DNA of 64,000 bases from a virus. The position numbers and the translations under genes were made by a program. Position 1 is the first letter of the stretch; each line of letters opens with the position of its first letter. Of this stretch, positions 1-8,688 are shown in pieces. Under the pieces are notes generated by a model, which saw only the letters and a list, made by a program, of their open reading frames with translations, was not told the origin of the DNA and ran no database searches. The DNA is taken from the IMG/VR virus record IMGVR_UViG_3300036853_000417, positions 18,151 through 82,150 of that record, one strand, 5' to 3'.

Positions 1-11
1 CTTCTTTTTTC

Positions 12-632
12 TTATTTCTGTTCTTTGAAGAAGTTACGTGTTTGCCTGCCAGCAGTTGCCGTTGTTGCTCCAGCAAGCTGATCAAATGTTGATTGCATCT
101 CTCCACTTGCAAAACTCATGGTATTGCCTGCATACATTCCGAGATCTCCCGCAACAGACCAGGCATCCTGATCAGCTCCTAAGTAGACAAAGGTCCATGC
201 ACCTTTATCCTCGCGCTCTTTTATTCCGGTAGTAATGTCTTTTTTCACGTATTCCTTAGAGGCATTTTCCTGCCCATCGGTCATAATGATAACAAGTACG
301 GGATCAGTCCCATAGGGGTGTTCTGGACTTACATCAGGAAATTTCGAGGCTTGCGCGAAAATGTATCCAATTGCATCATAGAGAGCAGTATGGTTAAGTG
401 GCTGGTAATTCTCTTTGGTGAGCTGAGGTACTTCATCGAGTGCCATGCCAATGACCAGAGGGTGAACTTTTGATTCAAACTTGATAATTGAGAGGGAATA
501 GTTATTGCCATCTCCTTTCAATTTCTCAAGATAACTATTGAATCCTCCTCTAACATCTTCTGCTTTGGGTAACATTGATCCTGATTCATCAATTAAAAAG
601 ATTACGCGTGTTGTTATGTTTGCTTCCATCAT
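12..632 (-). CDS. von Willebrand factor A (VWA) domain protein
   Basis: 206 residues. The protein is a single VWA domain. The metal-ion-dependent adhesion site is visible as DESGSM near residue 15, and a second conserved strand reads VLVIIMTDGQ near residue 115. Such domains bind a divalent metal and mediate protein-protein contacts; no signal peptide or membrane segment is seen, so it is probably cytoplasmic. The start is supported by a GAGGAG ribosome site just upstream. It is the last gene of a leftward series whose genes overlap slightly. Its role in the phage is unknown; VWA proteins occur in phage accessory regions without a settled function. Confidence 0.88.
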   Translation of the reverse strand: MMEANITTRVIFLIDESGSMLPKAEDVRGGFNSYLEKLKGDGNNYSLSIIKFESKVHPLVIGMALDEVPQLTKENYQPLNHTALYDAIGYIFAQASKFPDVSPEHPYGTDPVLVIIMTDGQENASKEYVKKDITTGIKEREDKGAWTFVYLGADQDAWSVAGDLGMYAGNTMSFASGEMQSTFDQLAGATTATAGRQTRNFFKEQK

Positions 633-840
633 TATCTTTCTCCTCTATAATACGAACTGTTCCCGTTTTCTTGAGTGCGGATAACAGGTCTCCTTGTTGG
701 TTGTAACAATGGATATCATTATCCTCTCCAACGAACGCAACTTTGCCGTTCCCGAACACCACTCCTTCGTATGTCTGGACTACAGGTTTTCTAAATCCAC
801 ACGGGAATCTGCTGTAACTAATGTGAATGTTTTTGGTCAT
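589..840 (-). CDS. small hypothetical protein
   Basis: 83 residues, no recognised family. It overlaps the end of the upstream gene by about 23 bp and the start of the VWA gene by about 44 bp, in the same leftward direction. The middle reads like a short beta-rich domain (VVFGNGKVAFVGEDNDIHCY). The last 20 residues are charged and run into the next gene. The long overlap makes it less certain than its neighbours, but no better frame fills this interval. Confidence 0.5.
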   Translation of the reverse strand: MTKNIHISYSRFPCGFRKPVVQTYEGVVFGNGKVAFVGEDNDIHCYNQQGDLLSALKKTGTVRIIEEKDNDGSKHNNTRNLFN

Positions 841-1594
841 GCGGTACCCAATCTTTTCCTCCGTATTTATAGCGCTTCCTGAGCACTACACGCACGCAAT
901 CAGCAATGGCATCTGGAATAGTAGTAGCCAGTGATCCAACTGATAAAAAAGCGCTATCCTCCAGGTCCCAACTGCTCTCCCCTTTCCCCGGAGCAGGAAT
1001 GCCTTTCCCTGCAATATCGATAGTGGTTCCCCTGTGTTTTCTGGGAAAAGGACATCGTGGGCGTTTCCATGTGTAGTTTGAGAAGGTCACGGTAGCCTGG
1101 TATACGCCTTCTGGCATAGGGATAGATACGGGAACAGGGGGCTGATCGATCTTGGAGAATTCGGCACGCCCCAGGAAAAAATCTGGAATATTAAAAGATC
1201 CGCGTCTCCATTTTGGCGTGGTCGATTTCCATATACTTTCATCGTGCCAGATGCGCCACCATAGAGACCAGTGATGCGCACTAATGCTGGTCTCTCTTCC
1301 GTGATAGTTACGCGCAGTTCTCCATCTATTGAGTATTGGAAAATCTTCCAGGTTAAAATACAGCGCAAAGAGACCACAGCCAATACTCAAGCGCAATTGA
1401 TCCTCCACACCTCCAATGGTTAGCTCAATGTGATAGCTTCTCGTTGGAATACACCACTCAATCCCAAATATTCCTTGTGGCCGGTAGTGCAACCAGACAC
1501 GTCCATGTAGCCAGGATCGCGATGCATCTCCATGTTTTAAATTTTGCCAGTGCCACCAGAAACGTGGCTCATGTTGCGGTGTCGTTTTCTCCAT
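818..1594 (-). CDS. conserved phage-type hypothetical protein, Trp/Arg-rich
   Basis: 258 residues, rich in Trp and Arg in the N-terminal 120 residues. The C-terminal part carries GTTIDIAGKGIPAPGKGESS and a following helix, a pattern I associate with conserved phage proteins of unknown function. No catalytic motif is recognised. The gene overlaps the upstream HNH gene by about 26 bp, consistent with one leftward transcript. Coding is supported by length and composition. Confidence 0.7.
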   Translation of the reverse strand: MEKTTPQHEPRFWWHWQNLKHGDASRSWLHGRVWLHYRPQGIFGIEWCIPTRSYHIELTIGGVEDQLRLSIGCGLFALYFNLEDFPILNRWRTARNYHGRETSISAHHWSLWWRIWHDESIWKSTTPKWRRGSFNIPDFFLGRAEFSKIDQPPVPVSIPMPEGVYQATVTFSNYTWKRPRCPFPRKHRGTTIDIAGKGIPAPGKGESSWDLEDSAFLSVGSLATTIPDAIADCVRVVLRKRYKYGGKDWVPHDQKHSH

Positions 1595-2114
1595 CTCCCC
1601 TCCATTTCAGCGACTGTCGCAAGGCTTCAACAATGGGTTCGTCTTCTCTGGTAAGAGACCCTACTCTTTCTAAATATGCAAGATGCTCATATGCCATCTG
1701 TGCAGCCTCCTCTATTTTTTGCTGTCTTGTTGGATGTTCATCGGGTGTGACTTTATCTTGAAGATAGTGTCCTACTCGTATTTCAGCCTTATCGTATCCC
1801 TCTTTCCTTCTGTGACTGCATGCCCTGCAAGCTGGAATCACATTATGATAGGTGAGACCATGTACAGGAATAAATCGTTCAATAACATTTCCAAGAAACT
1901 CATCACAAAATGCACATTTTCCCTCAAAGTCTGACAATGTTGCCAACCATTCAATCAGATTGAGCGAAGCTGGAAGATTCATTCGTTGTACCTGATATCT
2001 TGCACTTTCAACTCTGTCAAATTCTCTCAGTCTATCGGTATTCGCACATTCTTTACATAATCCATAGGTATGCCGAGCCTGAAAGATTGCTCCACAGATA
2101 ATACAGGTACTCAT
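1569..2114 (-). CDS. HNH-type endonuclease-like protein
   Basis: 181 residues. The N-terminus has a CxxC...CxxC zinc knuckle (CIICGAIF, then CKEC). A second pair follows in GKCAFCDEF and ACRACSHRRK, with His and Asn residues between (PVHGLTYHNVIPAC), an arrangement like the treble-clef HNH fold. HNH proteins nick or cut DNA and are frequent in phage genomes as packaging nucleases or free-standing homing enzymes. Target and role are unknown. The start overlaps the stop of the upstream 73-residue gene by 4 bp. Confidence 0.65.
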   Translation of the reverse strand: MSTCIICGAIFQARHTYGLCKECANTDRLREFDRVESARYQVQRMNLPASLNLIEWLATLSDFEGKCAFCDEFLGNVIERFIPVHGLTYHNVIPACRACSHRRKEGYDKAEIRVGHYLQDKVTPDEHPTRQQKIEEAAQMAYEHLAYLERVGSLTREDEPIVEALRQSLKWRGDGENDTAT

Positions 2115-2332
2115 GAATCTTTATTCTTCCTGTGCATTTCCTCCCACTCCTCCAAAGTCCAGTATTCCCCAGGATGACATCCATGCATTCCGATTGGTCC
2201 AAATGTTCCATTCGGTCTCTTACCATAAGCAGGAAAGGGTTTGTCGTAAGACCTGAGCGGTACCTTGAGATTCAAGAGACGCTCGGTCTCACGAGCCACC
2301 ATCTCGTTATAGCTCTGTTCTTTGAGTTGCAT
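2111..2332 (-). CDS. small hypothetical protein
   Basis: 73 residues, charged, no recognised family. The C-terminus is acidic with tryptophans (EYWTLEEWEEMHRK). A weak purine-rich ribosome site (GGACAGAG) precedes the ATG. It is the upstream partner of the HNH gene with a 4-bp overlap, so the two are probably translated together. An 85-bp AT-rich gap separates it from the next gene to the right. Confidence 0.55.
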   Translation of the reverse strand: MQLKEQSYNEMVARETERLLNLKVPLRSYDKPFPAYGKRPNGTFGPIGMHGCHPGEYWTLEEWEEMHRKNKDS

Positions 2333-2417
2333 GGTTCTCTGTCCAGTACTGATTTGTTGTCTGTTTGCTAAATGTACACATCATATTTTAGTTAGACTAT
2401 AATCTTCCTTAGATACA

Positions 2418-3026
2418 CTATTCTTGTGAATTATCCCTTTTTAAACCAATATATAAATCATCTAATTCAGCAATCTTTCGCATATCTTCTATTCCCCAAT
2501 ACACCATTCCTTCATATTTATCAGAAATTGGAAGCAAAATAGGATGACAGAATAATCCAGTAGGTGCAGGACGATGCTCAGTTGGTACGCACTGTTTATC
2601 TAATGCTTTCTCTGACTTCGGTTTAATGATATGAAAGACATAGTGAGGAATACGTGTAAGTCGTTCAGATTTGAGATAAATTTCCCAGCACCATTGATCA
2701 ATACCTGATTGGTATCTTTTATTTTTGCGATAGTAGGAGCATTCATCTTTTTCCTTAATATCTGCAAAAAAGTGAGGAGGAAGTCCTTTAGGGGTAAGTT
2801 GTCGATTTTGATAAGGCCAAAATGCCTCAATATCTTGTACTGGCAAATTTTGCTTACAAACTTCATGAGATAAATAGAATCTTGGGCCATGTTGTTGTAA
2901 TTCATTGCTTCTACCACGATGTAGAATGACAAACTTCAGATCTTTAAGAAAGTTCGCTATTATTTCCTCCTGATTCCATGCGTGCTTTAACGTTTCTAGT
3001 TTTTTTTCGGGAGTTTCATTCCACAT
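2418..3026 (-). CDS. hypothetical protein next to a DNA methyltransferase
   Basis: 202 residues. Its ATG lies inside the last codons of the upstream methyltransferase gene, preceded by AGGAG, so the two are translationally coupled. The protein is basic and rich in Tyr, Trp and His, with no recognised motif. Coupling to a DNA methyltransferase would fit a partner nuclease or specificity factor, but no PD-(D/E)XK or HNH signature is evident, so this stays a guess. Confidence 0.65.
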   Translation of the reverse strand: MWNETPEKKLETLKHAWNQEEIIANFLKDLKFVILHRGRSNELQQHGPRFYLSHEVCKQNLPVQDIEAFWPYQNRQLTPKGLPPHFFADIKEKDECSYYRKNKRYQSGIDQWCWEIYLKSERLTRIPHYVFHIIKPKSEKALDKQCVPTEHRPAPTGLFCHPILLPISDKYEGMVYWGIEDMRKIAELDDLYIGLKRDNSQE

Positions 3027-4620
3027 TTGCTAGTCTCCTCTGCATAGCCATAAAGAAAGTGTTATCCTTCTCAATACCAATGAACCTTCTTCGCAATTCT
3101 TTGGCTGCTGCGCCACTAGATCCCACACCAGCAAAACCATCAAAGACCGTATCACCTCGATTGCTGCTTACTTGTATCAGATGCTTTAGAACTGATACAG
3201 GCTTTTGTGTGGGATGAAGAGTATCTCCTTTAGCATCAACTATTCTTTCTTTTCCAGAACAGATTGGTGCATCAATATAATCATGCATTTCATTCTCACC
3301 CTGCCAGTTAAGTGTATGTCTTCCCTTACCTTTAGTGAAAAAGAGGATGTACTCACAGCTACTGCGATAAGTTGCTTTTACAATTTGTGGGCCTGGATTG
3401 GTCTTGTGCCATGTGATCATGACATGTACGTGTAAGTTTGCTTTTTGCAAGACTTCTCGCAAGTAAGAAACATACCAATAGGAACAAAAGACATAACCCG
3501 ATCCATGTGGACGAAGAATTCGCATCCACTCTTGTGCCCATAAATCAAAGAGTGCAATGAACTCTTTAGGGATGTATTTATCCCACGCCCCAAAGTCTTG
3601 TGAGCGGTTATTTCTACCATCAAGATCAAATTCCCGCTCATTAGCTATATTGTATGGAGGATCGGTTACAATAAGGTCAATGCTTTCATTAGCGATCTTC
3701 TTGACTTCTTCATAGAAATCACCATGAATCAGAGAAATGCTATTCTTCTGTTCATACTCATCGCGTATCGAAGCAATCAGCTTTTGCAACTTGGGGTGTG
3801 TCTCTTGCTTCCAATCAGCATCATATGCCCCACTATATACCTCATCGATAAGTTGCGTTGTGTATGTATCTCCTAGTGATTCGATCTGTTCTAGTGCATA
3901 TTTCTTCATCTGGTTACGTGCTTTGTAGTTTCCAGCTAGAACTTTGAATTTTCCTTTAGAAAAGTTAGAATTAGTAATCAGTTCTTGAACCAGCTCCAAT
4001 TGTTGTGAGGGCGTGAGGTCAAGAATTGAGCGGAGTAAGTTTTCTGTAAAGGGGGCGGTCGCCCCCTCAAGGGGGGCGACACCATTTTCCTCACCAGGGG
4101 CGGCACTCTCAAAAGTCGCCCCTATCATACTCCAAGCCTCTTTCTCTATTTTTCTGAGAGCAGCGTAGTCCTTCACACTCTCCTTATTCCATCCAAGCAT
4201 CTGTCCAACATCAGCTTGTGTATATTTCTTCTTCCCCTGTTCATCCTCTTCTTCCAACCTTGCCCAAATAAACTCAGCATAGGTAACTAGTGTTGATGGG
4301 ACAACCGTCTCAGCAGCATTGTTGCACTGCATTGCCATCTGATAGAATTCAGCTTCTGTGAATCCAGATTTAACTACGCAAGGGACAGAGATTATATCTA
4401 GTCCTTTAGCCGCCTCATGGCGATGATTGCCATCTATGAGAAGATAACCATCTTCATAAGGAGTCACTGTTAAGGGGTAATTCTCTAAAAAACCTGCCCA
4501 ACGCATACTTTCCTGTAAACGGGCAATACCAGATGCGCTGAGTCTACGCACTGATAATTTAGATATAATTTTATTTAGAGGAAGTATTACAAAATGAGGA
4601 GTTTCAACTTCAGTTGTCAT
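3016..4620 (-). CDS. ParB-like domain fused to beta-class DNA N-methyltransferase
   Basis: 534 residues. The N-terminal 110 residues form a ParB/sulfiredoxin-like domain with the IDGNHRHEAA motif. A helical linker follows. The methyltransferase has catalytic TDPPYN near residue 322 and the AdoMet-binding loop FAGVGSSG near residue 495, preceded by HPTQKPVSVL. DPPY ahead of the FxGxG motif is the beta-class order of amino-methyltransferases (N6-adenine or N4-cytosine). The fusion is common in phages and mobile DNA. The linker near residues 165-195 is coded by a GC-rich stretch of repeated GGGGCGAC motifs unlike the rest of the gene. RBS and overlap link it to the genes on its left. Confidence 0.92.
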   Translation of the reverse strand: MTTEVETPHFVILPLNKIISKLSVRRLSASGIARLQESMRWAGFLENYPLTVTPYEDGYLLIDGNHRHEAAKGLDIISVPCVVKSGFTEAEFYQMAMQCNNAAETVVPSTLVTYAEFIWARLEEEDEQGKKKYTQADVGQMLGWNKESVKDYAALRKIEKEAWSMIGATFESAAPGEENGVAPLEGATAPFTENLLRSILDLTPSQQLELVQELITNSNFSKGKFKVLAGNYKARNQMKKYALEQIESLGDTYTTQLIDEVYSGAYDADWKQETHPKLQKLIASIRDEYEQKNSISLIHGDFYEEVKKIANESIDLIVTDPPYNIANEREFDLDGRNNRSQDFGAWDKYIPKEFIALFDLWAQEWMRILRPHGSGYVFCSYWYVSYLREVLQKANLHVHVMITWHKTNPGPQIVKATYRSSCEYILFFTKGKGRHTLNWQGENEMHDYIDAPICSGKERIVDAKGDTLHPTQKPVSVLKHLIQVSSNRGDTVFDGFAGVGSSGAAAKELRRRFIGIEKDNTFFMAMQRRLANVE

Positions 4621-4628
4621 ATCTCTCC

Positions 4629-4850
4629 CTATTCACTACTATGCTTACACTGCCCTCTCACTGCATCAATGGCATATCGAAGAGCCTCAACAGTCTCACG
4701 GTTAGTTGGGAAATCATCCTGAAATGAGCGAGGAGTTAGCATTTCTACAAGCCATTGATAGCGCTTTATTATACGTATCACGTCTAACAGCACTCGTATA
4801 GAATGCTCAGCTTCGCTTAGTGGGCGTATATCTTTTGTTTTATCGCTCAT
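4629..4850 (-). CDS. small hypothetical protein
   Basis: 73 residues starting MSDKTKDIRP; GAGGAG lies 9 bp upstream of this ATG, so I prefer it over an in-frame start at 4949 inside the upstream gene. No family is recognised; the sequence is mostly helical. It sits 4 bp from the upstream gene and 8 bp from the methyltransferase, all leftward. Confidence 0.6.
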   Translation of the reverse strand: MSDKTKDIRPLSEAEHSIRVLLDVIRIIKRYQWLVEMLTPRSFQDDFPTNRETVEALRYAIDAVRGQCKHSSE

Positions 4851-4854
4851 TTCT

Positions 4855-5331
4855 TTATTTCTCCTCAACAATATCAATATCACTTCTAACAAAATGTGTA
4901 CTAAAACAACGGAAAATATCCTCTGTACAGAGTCCAAGTGTGTTCCCATACCCTTCTGTGGCTGGCTTACTATCCCTCACCTCGCGCCAGTATTCTCCTG
5001 CCCGACCCTCTAATTGCTCAACCGCAGGACAGAGCATATTGCGTTCATAGTTTGGCTCCATGATTGAACCATAAAGCCACTCCTCAATGTCTTCTGCATT
5101 GCGGTATGAGAGGTAGAGTGCAGCCTGGTAAAAAAGCATCTTGTGGAGCATTTTTTCATCTGCAATTAAGAATTGCCTCAGAAGTGCCAGATCAAATTGC
5201 TTTACTTCCTCATCGTTGCCCGACCTCGTAATGGGTGTGTCGGACACACATATGTCAAGATACAACGTTACCCGCAAACGTCGCCTGAGTAGCTCATTAT
5301 CTTGTTGTGCATCGTTTGCTATACCTATCAT
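4855..5331 (-). CDS. hypothetical helical protein
   Basis: 158 residues starting MIGIANDAQQ. The start is chosen from AAGGAG placed 9 bp ahead; a longer reading to 5430 would lack a ribosome site and run into the divergent promoter region. The protein is largely alpha-helical and acidic at its end. No motif is recognised. It is the first gene of the leftward left-end operon. Confidence 0.65.
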   Translation of the reverse strand: MIGIANDAQQDNELLRRRLRVTLYLDICVSDTPITRSGNDEEVKQFDLALLRQFLIADEKMLHKMLFYQAALYLSYRNAEDIEEWLYGSIMEPNYERNMLCPAVEQLEGRAGEYWREVRDSKPATEGYGNTLGLCTEDIFRCFSTHFVRSDIDIVEEK

Positions 5332-5454
5332 AGTGTTGTCTCCTTGTCGTGATGAGTTTACGAGATATCTGGACGGCTTTTTCAGATACATTTGGGGTCT
5401 CTCTCTTATTATAGATCCTCTACCGAACACACAGGAAGGAGTTTCCTCATTGTG

Positions 5455-5484
5455 TTGTACGGATAATCAGACATGCTGTATACT
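5455..5484 (+). promoter_or_regulatory. probable sigma70-type promoter
   Basis: TTGTAC at 5455-5460 and TATACT at 5479-5484, spacing 18 bp, lie 38 bp before the first gene of the rightward modification region. The interval also separates it from the leftward operon. Confidence 0.5.
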
Positions 5485-5521
5485 GGTATCAGACAGATGA
5501 TTTAGAGAAAATAGGGGATGA

Positions 5522-6184
5522 ATGATTAACCTTGTTGCTAAGTCGATAGATATCCTACAGGCTCATCCACGCAATTACCGTATCCATCCTGAGGATGAAA
5601 TTGAGCATCTCATGGAGAGTATTCGTCTACATGGCATCTATCGCAATATTGTCATTGCACAGGATGGAAAGACGATTCTGGCTGGACACGGAGTTGTAGA
5701 AGCTGCTCGTAGACTTGGGATGACACAGGTCCCTGTGTTTCAGACAAACTATCAACCTGATGATCCACATGCTTTAAAACTGCTGGTTGGTGATAATGAG
5801 ATCCAGCACCTTGTTGAGGCTGATGATAGGGCACTCACGGAACTCTTACGTGAACTGAAAGAGATTGATGACCTACTTAGCACTGGTTATGATGAGATGA
5901 TGCTTGCTAATCTCGTCATGGTCAGTCGGCCTGCATCTGAGATTACCGATCTGGATGCAGCCTCACAATGGGTAGGACTACCTGAGCATGATAGAGAAGG
6001 AGAGCGCCGACTTCAAATTATCGTGAACTTTGCCAATGAGGAAGACCGCAAAGCATTCTGTCATCTGCTCGGCCTTGAGTCCAGCAAGATTGCAAATGAA
6101 GGAACAGGAAAGTCTATCTGGTGGCCGAAGCAAGATCGAGATGATGTGAAATCCCTTCGCTTTACTGATGGGAGACAAGGATGA
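5522..6184 (+). CDS. ParB-like nuclease-domain protein
   Basis: 220 residues. Residues 1-105 are a ParB N-terminal-like domain: the start VAKSIDILQAHPRNYR, then a helix and ILAGHGVVEAARRLG. This domain binds nucleotides or DNA. Unlike chromosome-partitioning ParB there is no obvious central HTH; the C-terminal half is helical and unassigned. The gene overlaps the following glycosyltransferase gene by 4 bp (ATGA), suggesting a shared role. A related protein is encoded at 7882-8688. Confidence 0.85.
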   Translation: MINLVAKSIDILQAHPRNYRIHPEDEIEHLMESIRLHGIYRNIVIAQDGKTILAGHGVVEAARRLGMTQVPVFQTNYQPDDPHALKLLVGDNEIQHLVEADDRALTELLRELKEIDDLLSTGYDEMMLANLVMVSRPASEITDLDAASQWVGLPEHDREGERRLQIIVNFANEEDRKAFCHLLGLESSKIANEGTGKSIWWPKQDRDDVKSLRFTDGRQG

Positions 6185-7140
6185 CTCACCGAATACTCCC
6201 AAACTATCCTATCTATATTCCCAGCAAAGGTCGTGCTGATTGCTGCTATACTGCCAAATGTCTTGATGCTGGTGAAGTTCCATTTCATCTCGTTATTGAA
6301 CCACAAGAAGAAGCTCTCTATCGGGTGCAGTTCCCCAGTGCTCATTTTCTAATTCTCCCCTGGAATGGTGATGATCAGGTACGACGTGATTTCTGCCAGC
6401 AACGTCGTATTGAGAATGGGGGCCTCATTGCTGCACGCAACTGGATTAAAGAGCATGCCACAGCAACAGGCAGTGAAAGACATTGGCAGTTAGATGACAA
6501 TATCACAGAGTTCTATCGGCGCTACAAGGGTAAGCGTATCCGATGTGAGTCGGGTCTTGCACTACGTGCCTGTGAAGACTTTACTGACCGTTATGAGAAT
6601 GTTGCGATCTCAGGTCTCAATTATTATATGTTTGTTATGGATGATAAGCAGACATCTCCACTTGTTATTAATTGTCATGTGTATTCTTGCTCCCTGATCC
6701 TGAATGCACTTCCCTTCTGCTGGCGTTTGGCCTACAATGATGATACGGATATATGCCTGCAAGTCCTCTCAACAGGGATATGGTGTACGGTACTCATCAA
6801 TGTCTTCATGTGTAGGAAGTTGCGCACAATGACTGTACAGGGTGGCAATACTGCTGATCTCTATCAAGGTGATGGACGATTGCATATGGCGCGTTCACTT
6901 GAACGGGTATGGCCAGGCATCGTTGAAACAAAGCGTCGTTTTCATCGACCACAACATGTCATAAAAGAGAACTGGAAATGCTTTGATACTCCGCTTCGAT
7001 TGAAACCGGACATTGATCTAACACAACTTCCTCCAACCAATGAATATGGGATGGATCTTTGTCAGATCAAAGATGTAATCAAAAGTCCCCGAATCCAAAG
7101 ATTACATGATGCATGGCAACAGACACATAGATCTGAGTAA
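6181..7140 (+). CDS. TET-associated-type glycosyltransferase (TAGT-like), DNA-base glycosylation
   Basis: 319 residues. The protein begins with YIPSKGRA (residues 12-19), followed by a Rossmann-like strand order, WQLDDN at residues 103-107 and YNDDTDICLQVL near 185-196. These fit the GT-A-like TAGT family found beside TET/JBP dioxygenases in phages, where it is thought to add sugar to 5-hydroxymethylcytosine. The acidic pairs D105/D106 and D187/D188 are candidates for metal and sugar-nucleotide binding. The TET-like gene is 1.5 kb downstream. The family call is from remembered motifs, and sugar donor and acceptor are not shown by the sequence. Confidence 0.72.
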   Translation: MTHRILPNYPIYIPSKGRADCCYTAKCLDAGEVPFHLVIEPQEEALYRVQFPSAHFLILPWNGDDQVRRDFCQQRRIENGGLIAARNWIKEHATATGSERHWQLDDNITEFYRRYKGKRIRCESGLALRACEDFTDRYENVAISGLNYYMFVMDDKQTSPLVINCHVYSCSLILNALPFCWRLAYNDDTDICLQVLSTGIWCTVLINVFMCRKLRTMTVQGGNTADLYQGDGRLHMARSLERVWPGIVETKRRFHRPQHVIKENWKCFDTPLRLKPDIDLTQLPPTNEYGMDLCQIKDVIKSPRIQRLHDAWQQTHRSE

Positions 7141-7155
7141 GGATTTCTTATTATG

Positions 7156-7240
7156 AGGGGCAATTTTATCTTTAGTGATGCATGGTCTTTTTCACAAAAA
7201 GTGAGGTTTGCATGGCAAAAATGCCATTGTTGAAGTTGCC
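7156..7240 (+). other. intergenic stretch with long-range inverted repeat
   Basis: Between the glycosyltransferase gene and the kinase promoter, AGGGGCAA near 7156 can pair with TTGCCCCT near 7236. The loop of about 70 bases has no T-run after it. It may be a weak terminator or a transcript boundary ahead of the promoter at 7243. Confidence 0.35.
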
Positions 7241-7242
7241 CC

Positions 7243-7271
7243 TTGAATAGTGCTGGTATGCTCTGTATACT
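7243..7271 (+). promoter_or_regulatory. sigma70-type promoter for the modification/packaging operon
   Basis: TTGAAT at 7243-7248 and TATACT at 7266-7271 with the optimal 17-bp spacing, about 30 bp before the kinase start codon. From here to the portal gene the coding sequences are nearly continuous, so this promoter could drive the modification genes together with terminase and portal. Confidence 0.6.
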
Positions 7272-7300
7272 TATAGTAGATTACTGGAAAAGAGGAAAAA

Positions 7301-7885
7301 GTGGACAGGGGAAATTCATCACTTTTCGTTCTTGGCGCTCCTGGGACTGGAAAATCAATCCTGTTACGTTCTTTTCTTCAATCCCTCGGATCTTTTGGAG
7401 AGTCTTATCAGTACAACCTGATTACCGGACAATGGTTTTCTGACTATTCATTGTTGGTTTTGGGAGAATATGTATCTGAGGAATCCTTTCCCGGCACTGA
7501 TCGCTGGTCAATGGAGGTACAACGGTGTGCAGCAGGATTTTGGCAGGACATTGCTCAACAATCTTGTACAGTTCTTGGTGAGGGAAGTCGCATTGCAACA
7601 CGTCCCTTTATTGATGCGGCACGTATCTCTACGCTGGTCTCTCTTGTTTTCTTACAGGTACACACTGATATTCTACAGGCACGCAGGGAATGGAGAGGAA
7701 AGCAAAATGCATCCTGGGTGAAAGGGATAGAGACACGCATAGAGAATCTTCAGCACTATTATCAAAATCAATTGCCCTGTTTTACCTGGAAGAATGAAAC
7801 AGACCAGGACCTCACACGCAATCTGAATGCATTGCATACAATGTTATTTAGCTCGATGTCTGTACATATGGAGGACCTATCATGA
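7301..7885 (+). CDS. small P-loop kinase, candidate hydroxymethylpyrimidine-DNA kinase
   Basis: 194 residues from a GTG start with GAGG 7 bp upstream. The Walker A motif GAPGTGKS is at residues 12-19. Further on, VLGEYVSEESFPGTDRWS and VLGEGSRIA resemble the substrate and lid regions of small nucleoside/DNA-base kinases. In thymine-hypermodifying phages a P-loop kinase phosphorylates 5-hydroxymethyluracil in DNA. Here the gene is followed by a ParB-like protein, a TET-like dioxygenase and a glycosylase-fold protein, so a role on 5-hydroxymethylcytosine is an inference from context. It overlaps the next gene by 4 bp. Confidence 0.65.
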   Translation: MDRGNSSLFVLGAPGTGKSILLRSFLQSLGSFGESYQYNLITGQWFSDYSLLVLGEYVSEESFPGTDRWSMEVQRCAAGFWQDIAQQSCTVLGEGSRIATRPFIDAARISTLVSLVFLQVHTDILQARREWRGKQNASWVKGIETRIENLQHYYQNQLPCFTWKNETDQDLTRNLNALHTMLFSSMSVHMEDLS

Positions 7886-8688
7886 GTACTACAGTTGTTA
7901 CCCATAAAACGATTCCGCTTTCACTCATTGATACGCACGCTCGTAATTATCGCAAGCATCCTCCTGCACAATTAGAGAGGCTGCGTGCCTCGCTTATCCG
8001 ATTCTCGCAGGTGCGTTCTATCGTCGTGCAGGCAAAAGAAGGTGGTCGCTACAGGATACTGGCAGGGCATGGAGTTGCATCGGCTGCACTTGAATGTGGA
8101 ATTCTCAAGCTGCATTGTAACGTTGTTCCTGACAACTGGGATGAGGGGACCTGTAATGCATATCTTGTTGCTGATAATGAGGTTGAACGAGGGGTGGATC
8201 TTGATAATCAACTTTTAGCTGAATTGCTGAAAGAGCAGGTGGATGCTGGATACTCGCTAGATGCATTAGGTATTCAAGAGAAAGAATTTACTGATCTTTT
8301 GCAAATACTCCAGGAATCTGATCGTGCTGTCCCGTCTTTTGCTGAACTTGAAGAAGAGGAGGAGGATGTACGACAGTCGATGACCCTTCCTCAAGGGAGA
8401 ACTGCCGATATTGTGAACTCTAAGAATATCAATCAAAAAGGAGATGGTGTTGCATTCGGGAGAGATCCAAAGCAATGGTTGCAGCAGTATGAAACAACTA
8501 TGCTACGACAGATAGTTCTCATCTATAAAAGCGATGAATATACACGTGTTTTAACCCAATTTATGGCTATTCGTCGCCAAAATAATCTGGAAACAAATGC
8601 CGATGTTGTAGGAGAACTTCTTTCATTTTATTTAAAGAGTCATCCAGAACTTGAAGAGGAGGCAAAGCAATATGCCTCTTCAGTCTGA
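7882..8688 (+). CDS. ParB-like domain protein, paralogous to the one at 5522
   Basis: 268 residues. The N-terminal 110 residues match the pattern of the 5522-6184 product: SLIDTHARNYRKHP, then ILAGHGVASAALECG and a VADNEVERG segment comparable to VGDNEIQHL. The C-terminal 150 residues are helical and differ. It lies between the kinase and the TET-like gene, overlapping both, which suggests it recruits or positions the modification enzymes on DNA. No nuclease residues are identified. Confidence 0.82.
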   Translation: MSTTVVTHKTIPLSLIDTHARNYRKHPPAQLERLRASLIRFSQVRSIVVQAKEGGRYRILAGHGVASAALECGILKLHCNVVPDNWDEGTCNAYLVADNEVERGVDLDNQLLAELLKEQVDAGYSLDALGIQEKEFTDLLQILQESDRAVPSFAELEEEEEDVRQSMTLPQGRTADIVNSKNINQKGDGVAFGRDPKQWLQQYETTMLRQIVLIYKSDEYTRVLTQFMAIRRQNNLETNADVVGELLSFYLKSHPELEEEAKQYASSV

